The notes beneath the pieces were generated by a model. It saw only the letters and a program-made list of their open reading frames with translations. It made no database searches and had not been told where the DNA came from. The position numbers and the translations under genes are program-made. Positions 10,239 to 19,472 of a stretch of DNA of 64,000 nucleotides are shown here, piece by piece. Source of the stretch: Primorskyibacter sedentarius (GTDB lineage: Bacteria > Pseudomonadota > Alphaproteobacteria > Rhodobacterales > Rhodobacteraceae); NCBI RefSeq assembly GCF_004342065.1, contig NZ_SLZU01000002.1:186001-250000 (forward strand), in the 5' to 3' direction. The number at the start of each line of letters is the position of its first letter. The stretch's first letter is position 1.

Positions 10239-12878
10239 ATGGGTGCGGCCGAAGCCACCGTTACGCCGATGATGGCGCAGTTTCTGGAGATCAAGGCGCA
10301 ATATCCCGACGCGCTCTTGTTCTACCGGATGGGCGACTTCTACGAGATGTTCTTTGACGACGCCAAACAGGCGGCGGAAGCTCTCGACATTGCGCTGACA
10401 AAGCGTGGCAAACACGCGGGCGATGATATCCCGATGTGCGGCGTGCCCGTCCATGCCGCCGAAGGCTACCTGCTGACCCTGATCCGCAAGGGCTTTCGTG
10501 TGGCTGTCTGCGAACAGATGGAAAGCCCGGCCGAGGCGAAAAAGCGCGGCTACAAATCGGTGGTCAAACGCGATGTCGTGCGTCTGGTCACCCCCGGCAC
10601 ACTGACCGAAGAAAGCCTGCTGGAGGCGCGGCGGCACAATTTTCTGGCCGCGGTTGCGATCATTCGCGATGACGCGGCGCTGGCCTGGGCTGATATCTCC
10701 ACCGGCTCTTTCTACGCGATGCCGCTGGAACAGAGCCGCATTGGCCCTGAAATGGCGCGGTTGCTTCCCTCTGAGGTTCTTGTCACGGAAGGCGCCGACA
10801 TCTCGGTTTATGACGATCTTGGCATCGCCGCGACTGAACTGTCCCGTGCCAGTTTTGACAGTACTGGCGCAGAGAAGCGGCTTTGCGGCCTGTTCGGGGT
10901 CAAGACACTCGACTCCTTCGGCAGTTTTGGGCGGGCCGAGATGTCCGCGATGGGCGCACTTGTCGACTATCTCGACATCACTCAGAAAGGGCGCCTGCCT
11001 CTTCTGAACCCGCCGCAACGCGAGGTTCTTTCGGGCCTCATGCAAATCGATGCGGCGACCCGGCGAAATCTGGAATTGACGCATGCTCTTTCGGGTGGAC
11101 GGGCGGGGTCCCTCCTGTCGGTGATGGACAGAACGGTTACCGCAGCCGGGGCGCGCTTGCTTGAACGACGCATCTCCAGCCCTTCGCGCGATATTCATGT
11201 CATCCACGCTCGTCTGGACGCCGTTGACTGGGCGGTAGAGGACCAGGAACAGAGACTGTTCCTGCGTGAGACGCTCCGAACCGTCCCGGATCTGGATCGT
11301 GCGATTTCGCGTCTCGCACTTGAACGGGGCGGGCCGCGCGACCTTGCTGCAATCCGCAACGGCCTGACCCAGGCAGACGCGATCGGAGGCTCTCTGGGCG
11401 AAGATCGGCCCGAACTGCTCGCCGTTGCCGCGCGTGATCTTGGCGGGCATAGCGAGCTGTCACAGCTGCTGGACGAGGCGCTGATCGCAGAGCCACCCCT
11501 TTTGGCGCGGGATGGCGGATTCATAGCCCCGGGTTTCGATGCAGAGCTGGACGAGGCGCGCAAGCTGCGAGACGAAGGGCGTGGCGTGATCGCGGCGATG
11601 CAACAGGAATACTCCGACGAAACGGGCATTTCGGCGCTGAAGATCAAGCATAACAACGTGCTTGGCTATTTCATCGAAACCACCGCCACCCACGCAGAAA
11701 AGATGCTGTCGCCTCCGCTGTCGGACAGGTTCATTCACCGGCAAACCACGGCCAATCAGGTGCGGTTCACCACGGTGGAGCTGAGCGAGCTGGAAACCCG
11801 GATCCTGAATGCCGGCGGGCGTGCAATTGAAATAGAGAAGCGGATGTTCGAAACGCTTCGGATGGCCGTGCTTGATTGTGCTGCCCAGATCAGCGCGACC
11901 GCCCGTGCTTTGGCCGAATTCGATCTAGCCTGTGGTCTGGCCGACCTCGCCACAGCGCAAAACTGGACCCGGCCCATTGTCGACAACAGCCGCTTTTTCC
12001 AGATCGACGCCGGACGCCACCCGGTTGTCGAAGCGGCACTGGCACGGCAGGGCGGCACTTTTGTTGCGAATGACTGTGCGCTGTTGGCCGAGGCGGACGC
12101 GCCCGCCATACAACTGCTGACCGGCCCCAACATGGCGGGTAAATCGACCTATCTTCGGCAGAATGCCCTGATCGCGCTTATCGCGCAGATGGGCAGCTTC
12201 GTGCCGGCCAGTTCGGCCCATATCGGAATTGTCAGCCAGATCTTCAGCCGTGTTGGCGCCTCTGATGATCTGGCACGCGGGCGGTCGACCTTCATGGTGG
12301 AGATGGTCGAGACTGCCGCGATCCTGAATCAGGCTGATGATCGTGCTTTGGTTATTCTTGACGAAATCGGACGCGGGACGGCGACCTATGACGGGTTGTC
12401 CATTGCCTGGGCCACGCTGGAACACCTGCATGACGTAAATCGCGTCAGGGCGCTATTTGCCACGCATTACCACGAGCTTACCGCGCTGGCGGGGAAGCTT
12501 CCGGGCGTTCGCAACAGCACGGTCGCAGTCAAGGAATGGGAAGGCGACGTCATCTTTCTGCACGAGGTCCGTCAAGGGGCGGCAGACAGATCCTACGGCG
12601 TTCAGGTCGCACAGCTTGCCGGCCTCCCGCCGGCTGTGATCCAGCGGGCCCGCAGTGTTCTTGACGCGTTGGAAAAGGGTGAGCGGGAACGAACCTCACC
12701 CAAAGCACTGATCGATGACTTACCGCTTTTCGCTGCAGCGCCGCCACCGATGCCAGCTGCCGCAGCCAAGACCTCTGTCGTGGAAGAGCGGCTGGCAGAA
12801 ATCCTGCCGGACGATCTTAGCCCGCGAGAGGCCCTGCAAAAGCTTTACGAGCTGCGCGACCTACTGACCAAAGACTGA
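10239..12878 (+). CDS. mutS: DNA mismatch repair protein MutS
   Basis: This 879-residue protein recognises mismatches and small loops. The N-terminal mismatch-reading motif is present (F34-Y35-E36 in GDFYEMF), as is the C-terminal ATPase with Walker [12 protein letters not shown], Walker [11 protein letters not shown] and the signature [10 protein letters not shown]. The start is ATG 10239, preceded by AAGGGGG at 10227-10233; the open frame continues far upstream antisense to maeB and is not coding. The gene ends in front of a strong hairpin shared with the convergent grpE. mutL is not in the window. Confidence 0.97.
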   Translation: MGAAEATVTPMMAQFLEIKAQYPDALLFYRMGDFYEMFFDDAKQAAEALDIALTKRGKHAGDDIPMCGVPVHAAEGYLLTLIRKGFRVAVCEQMESPAEAKKRGYKSVVKRDVVRLVTPGTLTEESLLEARRHNFLAAVAIIRDDAALAWADISTGSFYAMPLEQSRIGPEMARLLPSEVLVTEGADISVYDDLGIAATELSRASFDSTGAEKRLCGLFGVKTLDSFGSFGRAEMSAMGALVDYLDITQKGRLPLLNPPQREVLSGLMQIDAATRRNLELTHALSGGRAGSLLSVMDRTVTAAGARLLERRISSPSRDIHVIHARLDAVDWAVEDQEQRLFLRETLRTVPDLDRAISRLALERGGPRDLAAIRNGLTQADAIGGSLGEDRPELLAVAARDLGGHSELSQLLDEALIAEPPLLARDGGFIAPGFDAELDEARKLRDEGRGVIAAMQQEYSDETGISALKIKHNNVLGYFIETTATHAEKMLSPPLSDRFIHRQTTANQVRFTTVELSELETRILNAGGRAIEIEKRMFETLRMAVLDCAAQISATARALAEFDLACGLADLATAQNWTRPIVDNSRFFQIDAGRHPVVEAALARQGGTFVANDCALLAEADAPAIQLLTGPNMAGKSTYLRQNALIALIAQMGSFVPASSAHIGIVSQIFSRVGASDDLARGRSTFMVEMVETAAILNQADDRALVILDEIGRGTATYDGLSIAWATLEHLHDVNRVRALFATHYHELTALAGKLPGVRNSTVAVKEWEGDVIFLHEVRQGAADRSYGVQVAQLAGLPPAVIQRARSVLDALEKGERERTSPKALIDDLPLFAAAPPPMPAAAAKTSVVEERLAEILPDDLSPREALQKLYELRDLLTKD

Positions 12879-12886
12879 TCCAAGAA

Positions 12887-12913
12887 AAATGCCCCCGAAA
12901 TTCGGGGGCATTT
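12887..12913. terminator. Bidirectional terminator between mutS and grpE
   Basis: A 27-base near-perfect palindrome has arms AAATGCCCCCGAA and TTCGGGGGCATTT. It starts eight bases after the mutS stop and ends just before the grpE stop. A-rich and T-rich flanks give a U-tract on both strands, so it should serve both convergent genes. Confidence 0.85.
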
Positions 12914-12914
12914 C

Positions 12915-13472
12915 TTATCCGGTGAAAGAAGACACGCCGACCTGGGCCGGCCGCAAGAGCCGATCGTAGAGCAGGAACCCTTCGGCCGAGACCTGAATGA
13001 TGTCGCCGGATTTCGTTCCGGGAAGCGGGGCTTCGAACATCGCCTGATGCAGCTTTGGATCGAACTTTTCGCCAACTGCGGGCGAAATAGGCTCTATCCC
13101 ATGCTTCTTGAACACGTTGCGAAGCTCGCGCAGCGTCAGCTCCACGCCTTCGATCAACGCCTTGTTGTCGTCATTTGCCTCTTCAGCGGCACCCAGGGCG
13201 CGCTGGAGGTTGTCGTAAACTGGCAGCAGGTCGCGTGCCAGTTTCGAGCCGCCGTAACGCTCTGCCTCGCGGCGATCCTTCTCGGATCGTTTGCGCGAAT
13301 TTTCAGCATCCGCCAACGCCCGCATGAAGCGGTCGCGCAATTCATCCCGTTCGGCCCGCAAAGCATCGAGTTCGATTGCTTCGTCGTCATCATCCGACAT
13401 CACATCTTCATATGCGTCTTCTTCAGCCGAATCGATATCATCCAGGAAGTCGTCTTCCTTCGGTTCTGCCAT
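12915..13472 (-). CDS. grpE: Nucleotide exchange factor GrpE
   Basis: This 185-residue cochaperone releases ADP from DnaK. The N-terminus is acidic (DDIDSAEEDAYEDVMSDDDDE), followed by the long dimerising coiled coil and the C-terminal beta domain with the family strings GVELTLRELRNVFKKHG and FDPKLHQAM. It follows hrcA on the same strand with a nine-base gap, so the two form the usual hrcA-grpE operon. dnaK and dnaJ are not in the window. Confidence 0.96.
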   Translation of the reverse strand: MAEPKEDDFLDDIDSAEEDAYEDVMSDDDDEAIELDALRAERDELRDRFMRALADAENSRKRSEKDRREAERYGGSKLARDLLPVYDNLQRALGAAEEANDDNKALIEGVELTLRELRNVFKKHGIEPISPAVGEKFDPKLHQAMFEAPLPGTKSGDIIQVSAEGFLLYDRLLRPAQVGVSSFTG

Positions 13473-13481
13473 ACTTCACCT

Positions 13482-14546
13482 CTAGCTCCGGTCCGAGATC
13501 AATTTCCCGACCAGTTGTGCCGTGTAGTCCACAATCGGGACAATCCGTCCATAGTTCAGGCGCGTGGGTCCGATGACGCCAACCGCACCAATTATCTTTC
13601 GATCCGAGTTCATATATGGAGACACCACCAGAGAGGAACCCGAAAGTGAGAAAAGTTTGTTCTCTGAGCCAATAAAAATGCGCACGCCGTCGCCAGTTTC
13701 CGCCAATTCGAGAAACTCGGCTATGTCGCGCTTGCGTTCCAGGTCGTCAAACAGCGACCGGATGCGGTCTAGCTCGGCTTCGTCGGCCTCGTTTCCCAAC
13801 AGGTGGGATCGTCCCCGCACGATAAGCCGTTCGTGGTTTTGTTCATCGCCCGTCCAGACGGCGATCCCGCTATCCACCATGTCACGGGCAAGCGAGTCGA
13901 TCTCCTGCCGGCGGGCGTCAATCTCGATCTTCATCTCGCGCTGCAAGTCGGAAAGGGTCCGCCCTTCGATCAGCGCGTTAAGGAAATTCGCAGCCTCACG
14001 CATGGAGCTAGGCGTTTGGCCGGGCGGCGGGCTGAACAGCCGGTTTTCTACCTGACCATCGGCAAAGACCAAAACCACAAGGGCGCGGTCATGACCGAGG
14101 CTGACAAACTCAATATGCTTGATCGGTGCTTCGTGTTTTGGCGTCAGGACGAGCGAGGCGCCTCGCGTGACCCCCGACAGCGCAGATGTCACGCGGTCAA
14201 GCGCGTTGGACACGTCGTCCGTGTTGCTGGTCAACGTCGCATCCAGCTTTCGGCGATCATCGTCGCCCAGATCGCCGACCTCCAGCAATCCATCGACGAA
14301 CATACGCAAGCCCAATTGGGTGGGCACACGCCCGGCGCTGACATGCGGGCTGTTGAGCAGGCCCAGAAATTCGAGATCCTGCATGACGTTCCGAATGGTC
14401 GCCGCGCTGACCTTTTCGCTGAGCGAACGGGTCAATGTCCGCGAACCGACCGGTTCGCCACTGTCCAGATAGCCTTCGACAACGCGCCGGAACACTTCCC
14501 GAGAGCGGTCGTTCAATTCGCCAAGTATCTTCTGACCGTCATTCAT
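13482..14546 (-). CDS. hrcA: Heat-inducible transcription repressor HrcA
   Basis: This 354-residue repressor of class I heat-shock genes has an N-terminal winged helix (LNDRSREVFRRVVEGYLDSGEPVGSRTL in outline), a middle GAF-like domain and a C-terminal domain ending in YGRIVPIVDYTAQLVG. The start is set at ATG 14546; a GTG nine bases upstream is an alternative. HrcA normally binds CIRCE operators, but none (TTAGCACTC-N9-GAGTGCTAA) is visible in the short gap upstream, so self-regulation through CIRCE at this promoter is not supported. It is divergent from rph. Confidence 0.95.
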   Translation of the reverse strand: MNDGQKILGELNDRSREVFRRVVEGYLDSGEPVGSRTLTRSLSEKVSAATIRNVMQDLEFLGLLNSPHVSAGRVPTQLGLRMFVDGLLEVGDLGDDDRRKLDATLTSNTDDVSNALDRVTSALSGVTRGASLVLTPKHEAPIKHIEFVSLGHDRALVVLVFADGQVENRLFSPPPGQTPSSMREAANFLNALIEGRTLSDLQREMKIEIDARRQEIDSLARDMVDSGIAVWTGDEQNHERLIVRGRSHLLGNEADEAELDRIRSLFDDLERKRDIAEFLELAETGDGVRIFIGSENKLFSLSGSSLVVSPYMNSDRKIIGAVGVIGPTRLNYGRIVPIVDYTAQLVGKLISDRS

Positions 14547-14662
14547 GATCAGCACCCGTATTTCGGACGGCCATTAAAGACGCTGGAGCGGAAAGGTCAA
14601 TCGGGCTTGCGCCCGCCCCTTTGGCCCCTGTATCCCGGCAGCAAATCTGGGAAGGATACATC

Positions 14663-15376
14663 ATGCGACCGTCTGGGCGAGATCTAAGCGAAATGCGCGC
14701 TGTTTCAATCGAAACCGGCGTAACAATGCATGCGGAAGGCTCTTGCCTGATCCGTATGGGCAACACCCATGTGTTGTGCACAGCCACCATCGAAGACCGC
14801 GTACCGCCCTTTATCAAGGGGTCTGGCCTGGGTTGGGTCACTGCGGAATACGGCATGCTGCCCCGCGCCACGAATACGCGGATGCGCCGTGAGGCCGCAT
14901 CTGGCAAGCAAGGCGGGCGCACGGTGGAAATTCAGCGCCTGATCGGGCGCAGCCTTCGCGCCGGGGTTGATCGCGTGGCACTCGGCGAACGGCAGATCAC
15001 AGTGGACTGCGATGTCATCCAGGCCGATGGCGGCACACGCTGTGCATCGATCACCGGGGGCTGGGTTGCTCTGCGTCTGGCCGTCAACAAGCTGATGAAG
15101 GTCGGTGACGTGCTGACCGATCCGCTGGTCGACCCTGTCGCTGCTGTTTCCTGCGGCATTTACGCAGGCCAGCCGGTACTTGACCTCGACTATCCCGAAG
15201 ACAGCGAAGCCGGCGTTGATGGCAACTTCATCATCCACGGTGACGGTCGGTTGATCGAAGTCCAGATGTCTGCCGAAGGTGCCACATTCTCGCGCGATCA
15301 GATGAACCAGCTGATCGATCTGGCAGAAAAGGGAACGGCAGAGCTGATGGCCGCCCAGAAGGCCGCGACGGCATGA
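14663..15376 (+). CDS. rph: Ribonuclease PH
   Basis: This phosphorolytic 3'-5' exoribonuclease trims tRNA 3' ends. The 237-residue length and N-terminus [12 protein letters not shown] are typical. Family strings [32 protein letters not shown] and the C-terminal [11 protein letters not shown] region are intact, so it is not the truncated form seen in some E. coli K-12 strains. ATG 14663 is chosen because GGAAGGAT lies about six bases upstream; an in-frame TTG at 14621 has no support. It overlaps rdgB by four bases. Confidence 0.96.
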   Translation: MRPSGRDLSEMRAVSIETGVTMHAEGSCLIRMGNTHVLCTATIEDRVPPFIKGSGLGWVTAEYGMLPRATNTRMRREAASGKQGGRTVEIQRLIGRSLRAGVDRVALGERQITVDCDVIQADGGTRCASITGGWVALRLAVNKLMKVGDVLTDPLVDPVAAVSCGIYAGQPVLDLDYPEDSEAGVDGNFIIHGDGRLIEVQMSAEGATFSRDQMNQLIDLAEKGTAELMAAQKAATA

Positions 15377-15984
15377 CGCGGAAATTCTCTGGCGACACGC
15401 TTTTGGTCGCGACGCATAACAGAGGAAAGCTTGAGGAGATTGCAAATCTTCTTGAGCCCTTTGGCGTCAAGGTCGTGGGCGCAGCCGAGATGAACCTTGC
15501 GGAGCCGGAGGAAACGGAAACCACCTTTGTGGGCAATGCGCGTATCAAGGCGCACGCCGCGGCAAAGACCACCGGCCTGCCCGCCCTGTCTGATGACAGC
15601 GGGATCGAGATTGACGCGCTGGACGGTGCTCCCGGTGTCTATACCGCCGATTGGGCCGAAACAGAGACTGGTCGTGACTTTGTCATGGCCATGCAGCGCA
15701 CTCATGACGCGCTTGAGGATGCCTCCGCGCCCTACCCGCGCACCGCGCGTTTCTGCTGCACTTTGGTCCTGGCCTGGCCCGACGGGCATGATGAGGTTTT
15801 TCCGGGCGTCATGCCGGGCCAGGTGGTTTGGCCGATGCGCGGCGATCAAGGTCACGGCTATGACCCGATTTTCCAGCCCGACGGTTATGACATAACCTTT
15901 GGCGAGATGGACCGGTGGGCAAAGAACAGGATCAGCCATCGTGCCGATGCGTTCCGAAAATTCGTCGCGGCTTGCTTTGACTGA
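15373..15984 (+). CDS. rdgB: XTP/dITP diphosphatase (RdgB/HAM1 family)
   Basis: This 203-residue house-cleaning pyrophosphatase removes inosine and xanthosine triphosphates. The N-terminal substrate loop [12 protein letters not shown], the acidic [11 protein letters not shown] and the C-terminal [10 protein letters not shown] are all family hallmarks. It overlaps the end of rph (ATGA) and the beginning of hemW, so the three genes are likely translationally coupled. Confidence 0.95.
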   Translation: MTRKFSGDTLLVATHNRGKLEEIANLLEPFGVKVVGAAEMNLAEPEETETTFVGNARIKAHAAAKTTGLPALSDDSGIEIDALDGAPGVYTADWAETETGRDFVMAMQRTHDALEDASAPYPRTARFCCTLVLAWPDGHDEVFPGVMPGQVVWPMRGDQGHGYDPIFQPDGYDITFGEMDRWAKNRISHRADAFRKFVAACFD

Positions 15985-17137
15985 AGACTGGCAACATGGC
16001 GGGTTCGGCCTTTATATCCATTGGCCATTCTGCGCGGCCAAATGCCCCTATTGTGACTTCAACAGCCACGTCTCGCGGCAAATCGATCAAGACCGCTGGG
16101 CGCGGGCCTATCTTTCAGAGATTGAACGCGTCGGCGCGCTGACCAAAGGGCGCGTGTTGAACACTGTGTTCTTCGGAGGCGGGACGCCTTCCCTCATGTC
16201 GCCCGACACGGTGCACGCAATTCTTGATCGAGTGCGGCGCGTTTGGCCCATGGCGAACGATCCCGAGATTACGCTCGAAGCGAATCCGGGATCTGTAGAT
16301 ACTGCGAATTTCGAAGCCTATGCGCAGGCCGGCGTGAACCGCGTTTCAATGGGTATTCAGGCGCTCAACGACACTGATCTTCGACGCCTTGGTAGAATCC
16401 ACTCTGTCGCGGACGCGCGGGCGGCGTTTGACATCGCCCGAAAACAGTTTGATCGCGTCAGTTTCGATCTGATCTACGCGCGTCAGGATCAGAGCCTGTC
16501 GGCATGGGAGGCCGAGCTTCGCGCGGCGCTTTCAATGGCCGTCGATCACCTGTCGCTTTACCAGCTTACAGTCGAAAACGGCACAGCGTTCGGTGACCGG
16601 TTTCTGGCTGGCGGATTGCGCGGATTGCCAGACGACGACCTTTCCGCAGATATGTACCAGTTGACGCAAGATGTCTGCGGTGAACATGACATGTTTGCCT
16701 ACGAGGTGTCTAATCATGCCCGCGCCGGTGCAGAATCCCGGCACAACCGGATCTATTGGCAGTACGGCGACTACGCCGGCATTGGACCTGGGGCACATGG
16801 CCGCCTGACCATAAACGGTCAAAAGCTGGCGACGGTGGGCTGGTCAATGCCTGACAAGTGGATATCCACCGCAGAGCGAGGTGACGGCACCAAGGACTCC
16901 ACCGCGCTATCGGCTTTGGATCAGGCCCAAGAATACCTTCTGTTGGGGCTCCGTATCAGCGAAGGTATAGATCTTGATCGCCTTACTACATTTGGCAGAA
17001 CTTATGTGGACGACAACAAGATAGACGAACTGGTCTCTCTCGGTATGGTCACACGGCGCGGCAACAGATTGGCGGCAACGAGCCGTGGTCGGCTCGTCCT
17101 GAATGCGGTGATTGAAGAGCTGATGCCGCTCGAATGA
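15947..17137 (+). CDS. hemW: Radical SAM heme chaperone HemW (HemN-like)
   Basis: This radical-SAM protein of about 396 residues has the cluster-binding motif CAAKCPYC followed by DFNSH, and the family strings FFGGGTPSLM and TLEANPGS. Proteins of this kind are often labelled oxygen-independent coproporphyrinogen oxidase. The short HemW class lacks the extra N-terminal cysteine context of true HemN and acts in heme delivery. The start is uncertain. ATG 15947 lies inside rdgB, while TTG 15977 gives an N-terminus ([13 protein letters not shown]) closer to relatives. The stop codon abuts the parB stop on the other strand with no gap. Confidence 0.9.
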   Translation: MRSENSSRLALTEDWQHGGFGLYIHWPFCAAKCPYCDFNSHVSRQIDQDRWARAYLSEIERVGALTKGRVLNTVFFGGGTPSLMSPDTVHAILDRVRRVWPMANDPEITLEANPGSVDTANFEAYAQAGVNRVSMGIQALNDTDLRRLGRIHSVADARAAFDIARKQFDRVSFDLIYARQDQSLSAWEAELRAALSMAVDHLSLYQLTVENGTAFGDRFLAGGLRGLPDDDLSADMYQLTQDVCGEHDMFAYEVSNHARAGAESRHNRIYWQYGDYAGIGPGAHGRLTINGQKLATVGWSMPDKWISTAERGDGTKDSTALSALDQAQEYLLLGLRISEGIDLDRLTTFGRTYVDDNKIDELVSLGMVTRRGNRLAATSRGRLVLNAVIEELMPLE

Positions 17138-18043
17138 TCAGCTTCCGCTGAGCATCCGGCAAAGATCATCAAGCTGGTCTAGATTGGCGTACCGGATCAC
17201 CAACTGCCCGGCCTCGCCGCCAGGTTTGTGATCGACAGACACGGACATACCCAAAGCTGCGGACAAGTCCCCTTCGAGCGCCTTGGTATCTGCATCCTTC
17301 TCGACTGCACCGCGCTTTGTTTTTGGCGCGGCAGGGCCTCCGAACACATTTTCCATTGTCTTCTTCGCGGCCTTTTCGATGTCACGCACCGACCAACCAT
17401 TCGCGACGGCTTTCTTGGCGAGGTCAACTGGCGCGTCCGCGGTAATCAAAGCGCGCGCATGTCCTGCCGACAACTCTCCATTCACGACCATCGTCTGGAC
17501 TGGGTCGGGAAGGTTCAACAATCGCAACAGGTTTGCAATGTGGCTCCGGCTCTTTCCAAGCGCCTCTGCCATCTTTTCCTGCGTGTGCCCAAAACGGTCC
17601 ATCAACTGTCGGTAGCCGGCAGCCTCTTCGATCGCATTCAAATCGGCGCGCTGAATGTTCTCGATGATCGCGACTTCGAGAACTTCGATGTCCGAAAATT
17701 CCCGGACAAGAACAGGGAGCTCATGCAAATTCGCCATCTGGGCCGCACGCCAGCGCCGTTCGCCGGCGACGATTTCGTAAAGCGCGTCATCACCCGGTTT
17801 TTTCCGAACGATCAGCGGCTGAATGACGCCCTTCACTTTGATTGACGCCGCGAGCTCTTCCAGTTGTTCCGGCGTGAAATGCCGTCTGGGCTGCTCTGGG
17901 TTGGGGACAATCTGCTCTATCGGGATCTTTCGATCTGGCCTCGGCGCTGGATCCGGCGACTCCCCGCGTGCGGGCTCTACATCCGCCATCAACGCCGTCA
18001 ACCCGCGACCCAGCCCGCGCCGTTTCTCCCTGCTCTCTGCCAT
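17138..18043 (-). CDS. parB: Chromosome-partitioning protein ParB
   Basis: This 301-residue parS-binding CTPase and sliding clamp has the N-terminal ParB/Srx domain (IPIEQIVPNPEQPRRHF, then GERRWRAAQ with GERR at 94-97). A central helix-turn-helix for parS recognition (around FGHTQEKMAEALGKSRSHI) and a C-terminal dimerisation domain follow. It follows parA on the same strand after a 15-base gap. Two perfect parS sites lie about 1.4 and 3.3 kb upstream in the same gene run, so the whole partition system is local. It is convergent with hemW with zero spacing. Confidence 0.97.
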   Translation of the reverse strand: MAESREKRRGLGRGLTALMADVEPARGESPDPAPRPDRKIPIEQIVPNPEQPRRHFTPEQLEELAASIKVKGVIQPLIVRKKPGDDALYEIVAGERRWRAAQMANLHELPVLVREFSDIEVLEVAIIENIQRADLNAIEEAAGYRQLMDRFGHTQEKMAEALGKSRSHIANLLRLLNLPDPVQTMVVNGELSAGHARALITADAPVDLAKKAVANGWSVRDIEKAAKKTMENVFGGPAAPKTKRGAVEKDADTKALEGDLSAALGMSVSVDHKPGGEAGQLVIRYANLDQLDDLCRMLSGS

Positions 18044-18058
18044 GCCTGCCCCCTCCGC

Positions 18059-18868
18059 TTATGCGGCCAATTGTGCGTTTTTTAGTAGTAGTTCGCGCGC
18101 CAGATTTCTGTACGCGGCCGCGCCCTTTGAGCTGCCGTCATACTGCAGCACCGGAAGAGCATAGGACGGCGCCTCACTCACCCGAACATTCCGAGGGATG
18201 ACAGCCTCGAAGACCAGCTCCCCGAGATTGTCGCGCGCGTCGTTTTCAACCTGCTGCGACAAGTTGTTCCGAGCGTCATACATGGTCATCACCACGCCCT
18301 CAATGCGAAGATCCGGATTGGCGCTCTGCCGGACCTCCCGGATCGTCAGCATGAGCTGGCTAAGCCCTTCCAGCGCATAAAACTCGCTTTGGAGAGGCAC
18401 CAGAATGGAATGTGAGGCAACCATCGCGTTCACTGTCAGAAGATTCAGCGACGGTGGGCAGTCGATCAGGATAAAGTCGAGATTGAATTCATCGATAGCT
18501 CTCTGGCGGAGTGCATCGTGTAACAGAAAACTTCTTTTTTCGTTTGAAATCAATTCGATATCGGCTGAGCTGAGGTCTACAGTCGCCGGAATTATCATCA
18601 ATCCGTCAACAGCCGTCGCTTTCACTACGGAATCGAGGGCGACGTCATCAAGTAGCAGTTCATATGTCGTCAGATCGCGTTCAGAAGGCTCTATCCCCAA
18701 CCCTGTTGAGGCGTTTCCTTGCGGGTCCAGATCGACAACGAGCACACGGCAGCCAAGCTCTGCCAGCGCTGCACCTAGATTTATCGTTGTCGTGGTCTTG
18801 CCGACCCCGCCCTTTTGGTTGGCGACGGCAATGATTTTCGGGCCGACGGGCCTGGTAGGATCAGACAC
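18059..18868 (-). CDS. parA: Chromosome-partitioning ATPase ParA
   Basis: This 269-residue deviant-Walker ATPase drives segregation of ParB-parS complexes. The loop KGGVGKTTTTINL begins at residue 19, with the signature lysine of the ParA/MinD class. Further motifs are VDLDPQGNAS and LIDCPPSLNLLT. GTG 18868 is chosen because homology begins there and GGAGG lies about nine bases upstream; the longer open frame runs into rsmG. The gene overlaps the rsmG stop by eight bases, so expression is coupled to mnmG-rsmG. Confidence 0.97.
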   Translation of the reverse strand: MSDPTRPVGPKIIAVANQKGGVGKTTTTINLGAALAELGCRVLVVDLDPQGNASTGLGIEPSERDLTTYELLLDDVALDSVVKATAVDGLMIIPATVDLSSADIELISNEKRSFLLHDALRQRAIDEFNLDFILIDCPPSLNLLTVNAMVASHSILVPLQSEFYALEGLSQLMLTIREVRQSANPDLRIEGVVMTMYDARNNLSQQVENDARDNLGELVFEAVIPRNVRVSEAPSYALPVLQYDGSSKGAAAYRNLARELLLKNAQLAA

Positions 18869-19472
18869 GGGCGATGCCTCCGATGATGAGAATTGCGGCC
18901 TTCTTGTCCGTTTCACTTTGTACCACGTCTAGATCGAAACGCCATGTCTTGCGTGCGTTATCCACCTCTTTTTGCCAAGTTTCGCCTTTGGGAAAAACGG
19001 CGTGCCCCCCGGGAGCGAGGTGGCGCTCTGCAAAACCCAACAAAGCCTCCAAGGGCCCGAGCGCTCTCGCACTGATTACAGATGCGCCTACGGGATCAGC
19101 AACTTCAATGCGTTCAGAAATGACCTCCGCCTTTAGGTCTAACTCCCTAGAAACTGCCCTCAAGAATGTTGCTTTCCTGAGATCGGATTCGATCAACACA
19201 GTTTTGACGCCAGGTGCTTCGTGCTTCCTGATGGTCGCCAGAACAATGCCCGGAAGACCTCCCCCACTGCCAACATCGAGCCAAATCCCTTCTGAGCCTG
19301 AGATTGAGCGGTAAACTTGGACAGAATCTCGCACGTGGCGGTCCCAAATGACCGGAATCGTCGCCGCAGAGATCAGATTTATGCGCTTTGTCCACTTTTT
19401 TAGAAGGGTAACGTAGCGCTCTAGGTCATCAAATGTTTCACGTGAAACATCTAACTTATATGTCTCGCTCAC
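18861..19472 (-). CDS. rsmG: 16S rRNA (guanine-527-N7)-methyltransferase RsmG (GidB)
   Basis: This 203-residue SAM-dependent enzyme methylates G527 of 16S rRNA. The SAM loop [16 protein letters not shown] and the string [14 protein letters not shown] are typical. Residues 8-14 (DVSRETF) are encoded by a perfect parS palindrome at 19434-19449, so the gene's 5' end doubles as a centromere site. It overlaps the mnmG stop by four bases and parA by eight. Confidence 0.95.
   Translation of the reverse strand: MSETYKLDVSRETFDDLERYVTLLKKWTKRINLISAATIPVIWDRHVRDSVQVYRSISGSEGIWLDVGSGGGLPGIVLATIRKHEAPGVKTVLIESDLRKATFLRAVSRELDLKAEVISERIEVADPVGASVISARALGPLEALLGFAERHLAPGGHAVFPKGETWQKEVDNARKTWRFDLDVVQSETDKKAAILIIGGIARV
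19434..19449. other. parS: parS centromere site inside rsmG
   Basis: The sequence TGTTTCACGTGAAACA is a perfect 16-bp palindrome, extended to 18 bp by flanking A and T. It is identical to the parS consensus bound by ParB in most bacteria. It lies in codons 8-14 of rsmG, about 1.4 kb from the parB start. Confidence 0.95.

Noticed and set aside
10221-11450. 409-residue open frame antisense to mutS
   Set aside because: It lies wholly inside the conserved mutS coding sequence, its product has no recognisable domain, and long shadow frames are common in GC-rich DNA.
14556-14662. CIRCE operator upstream of hrcA
   Set aside because: No TTAGCACTC-N9-GAGTGCTAA element is present in the gap between hrcA and rph.
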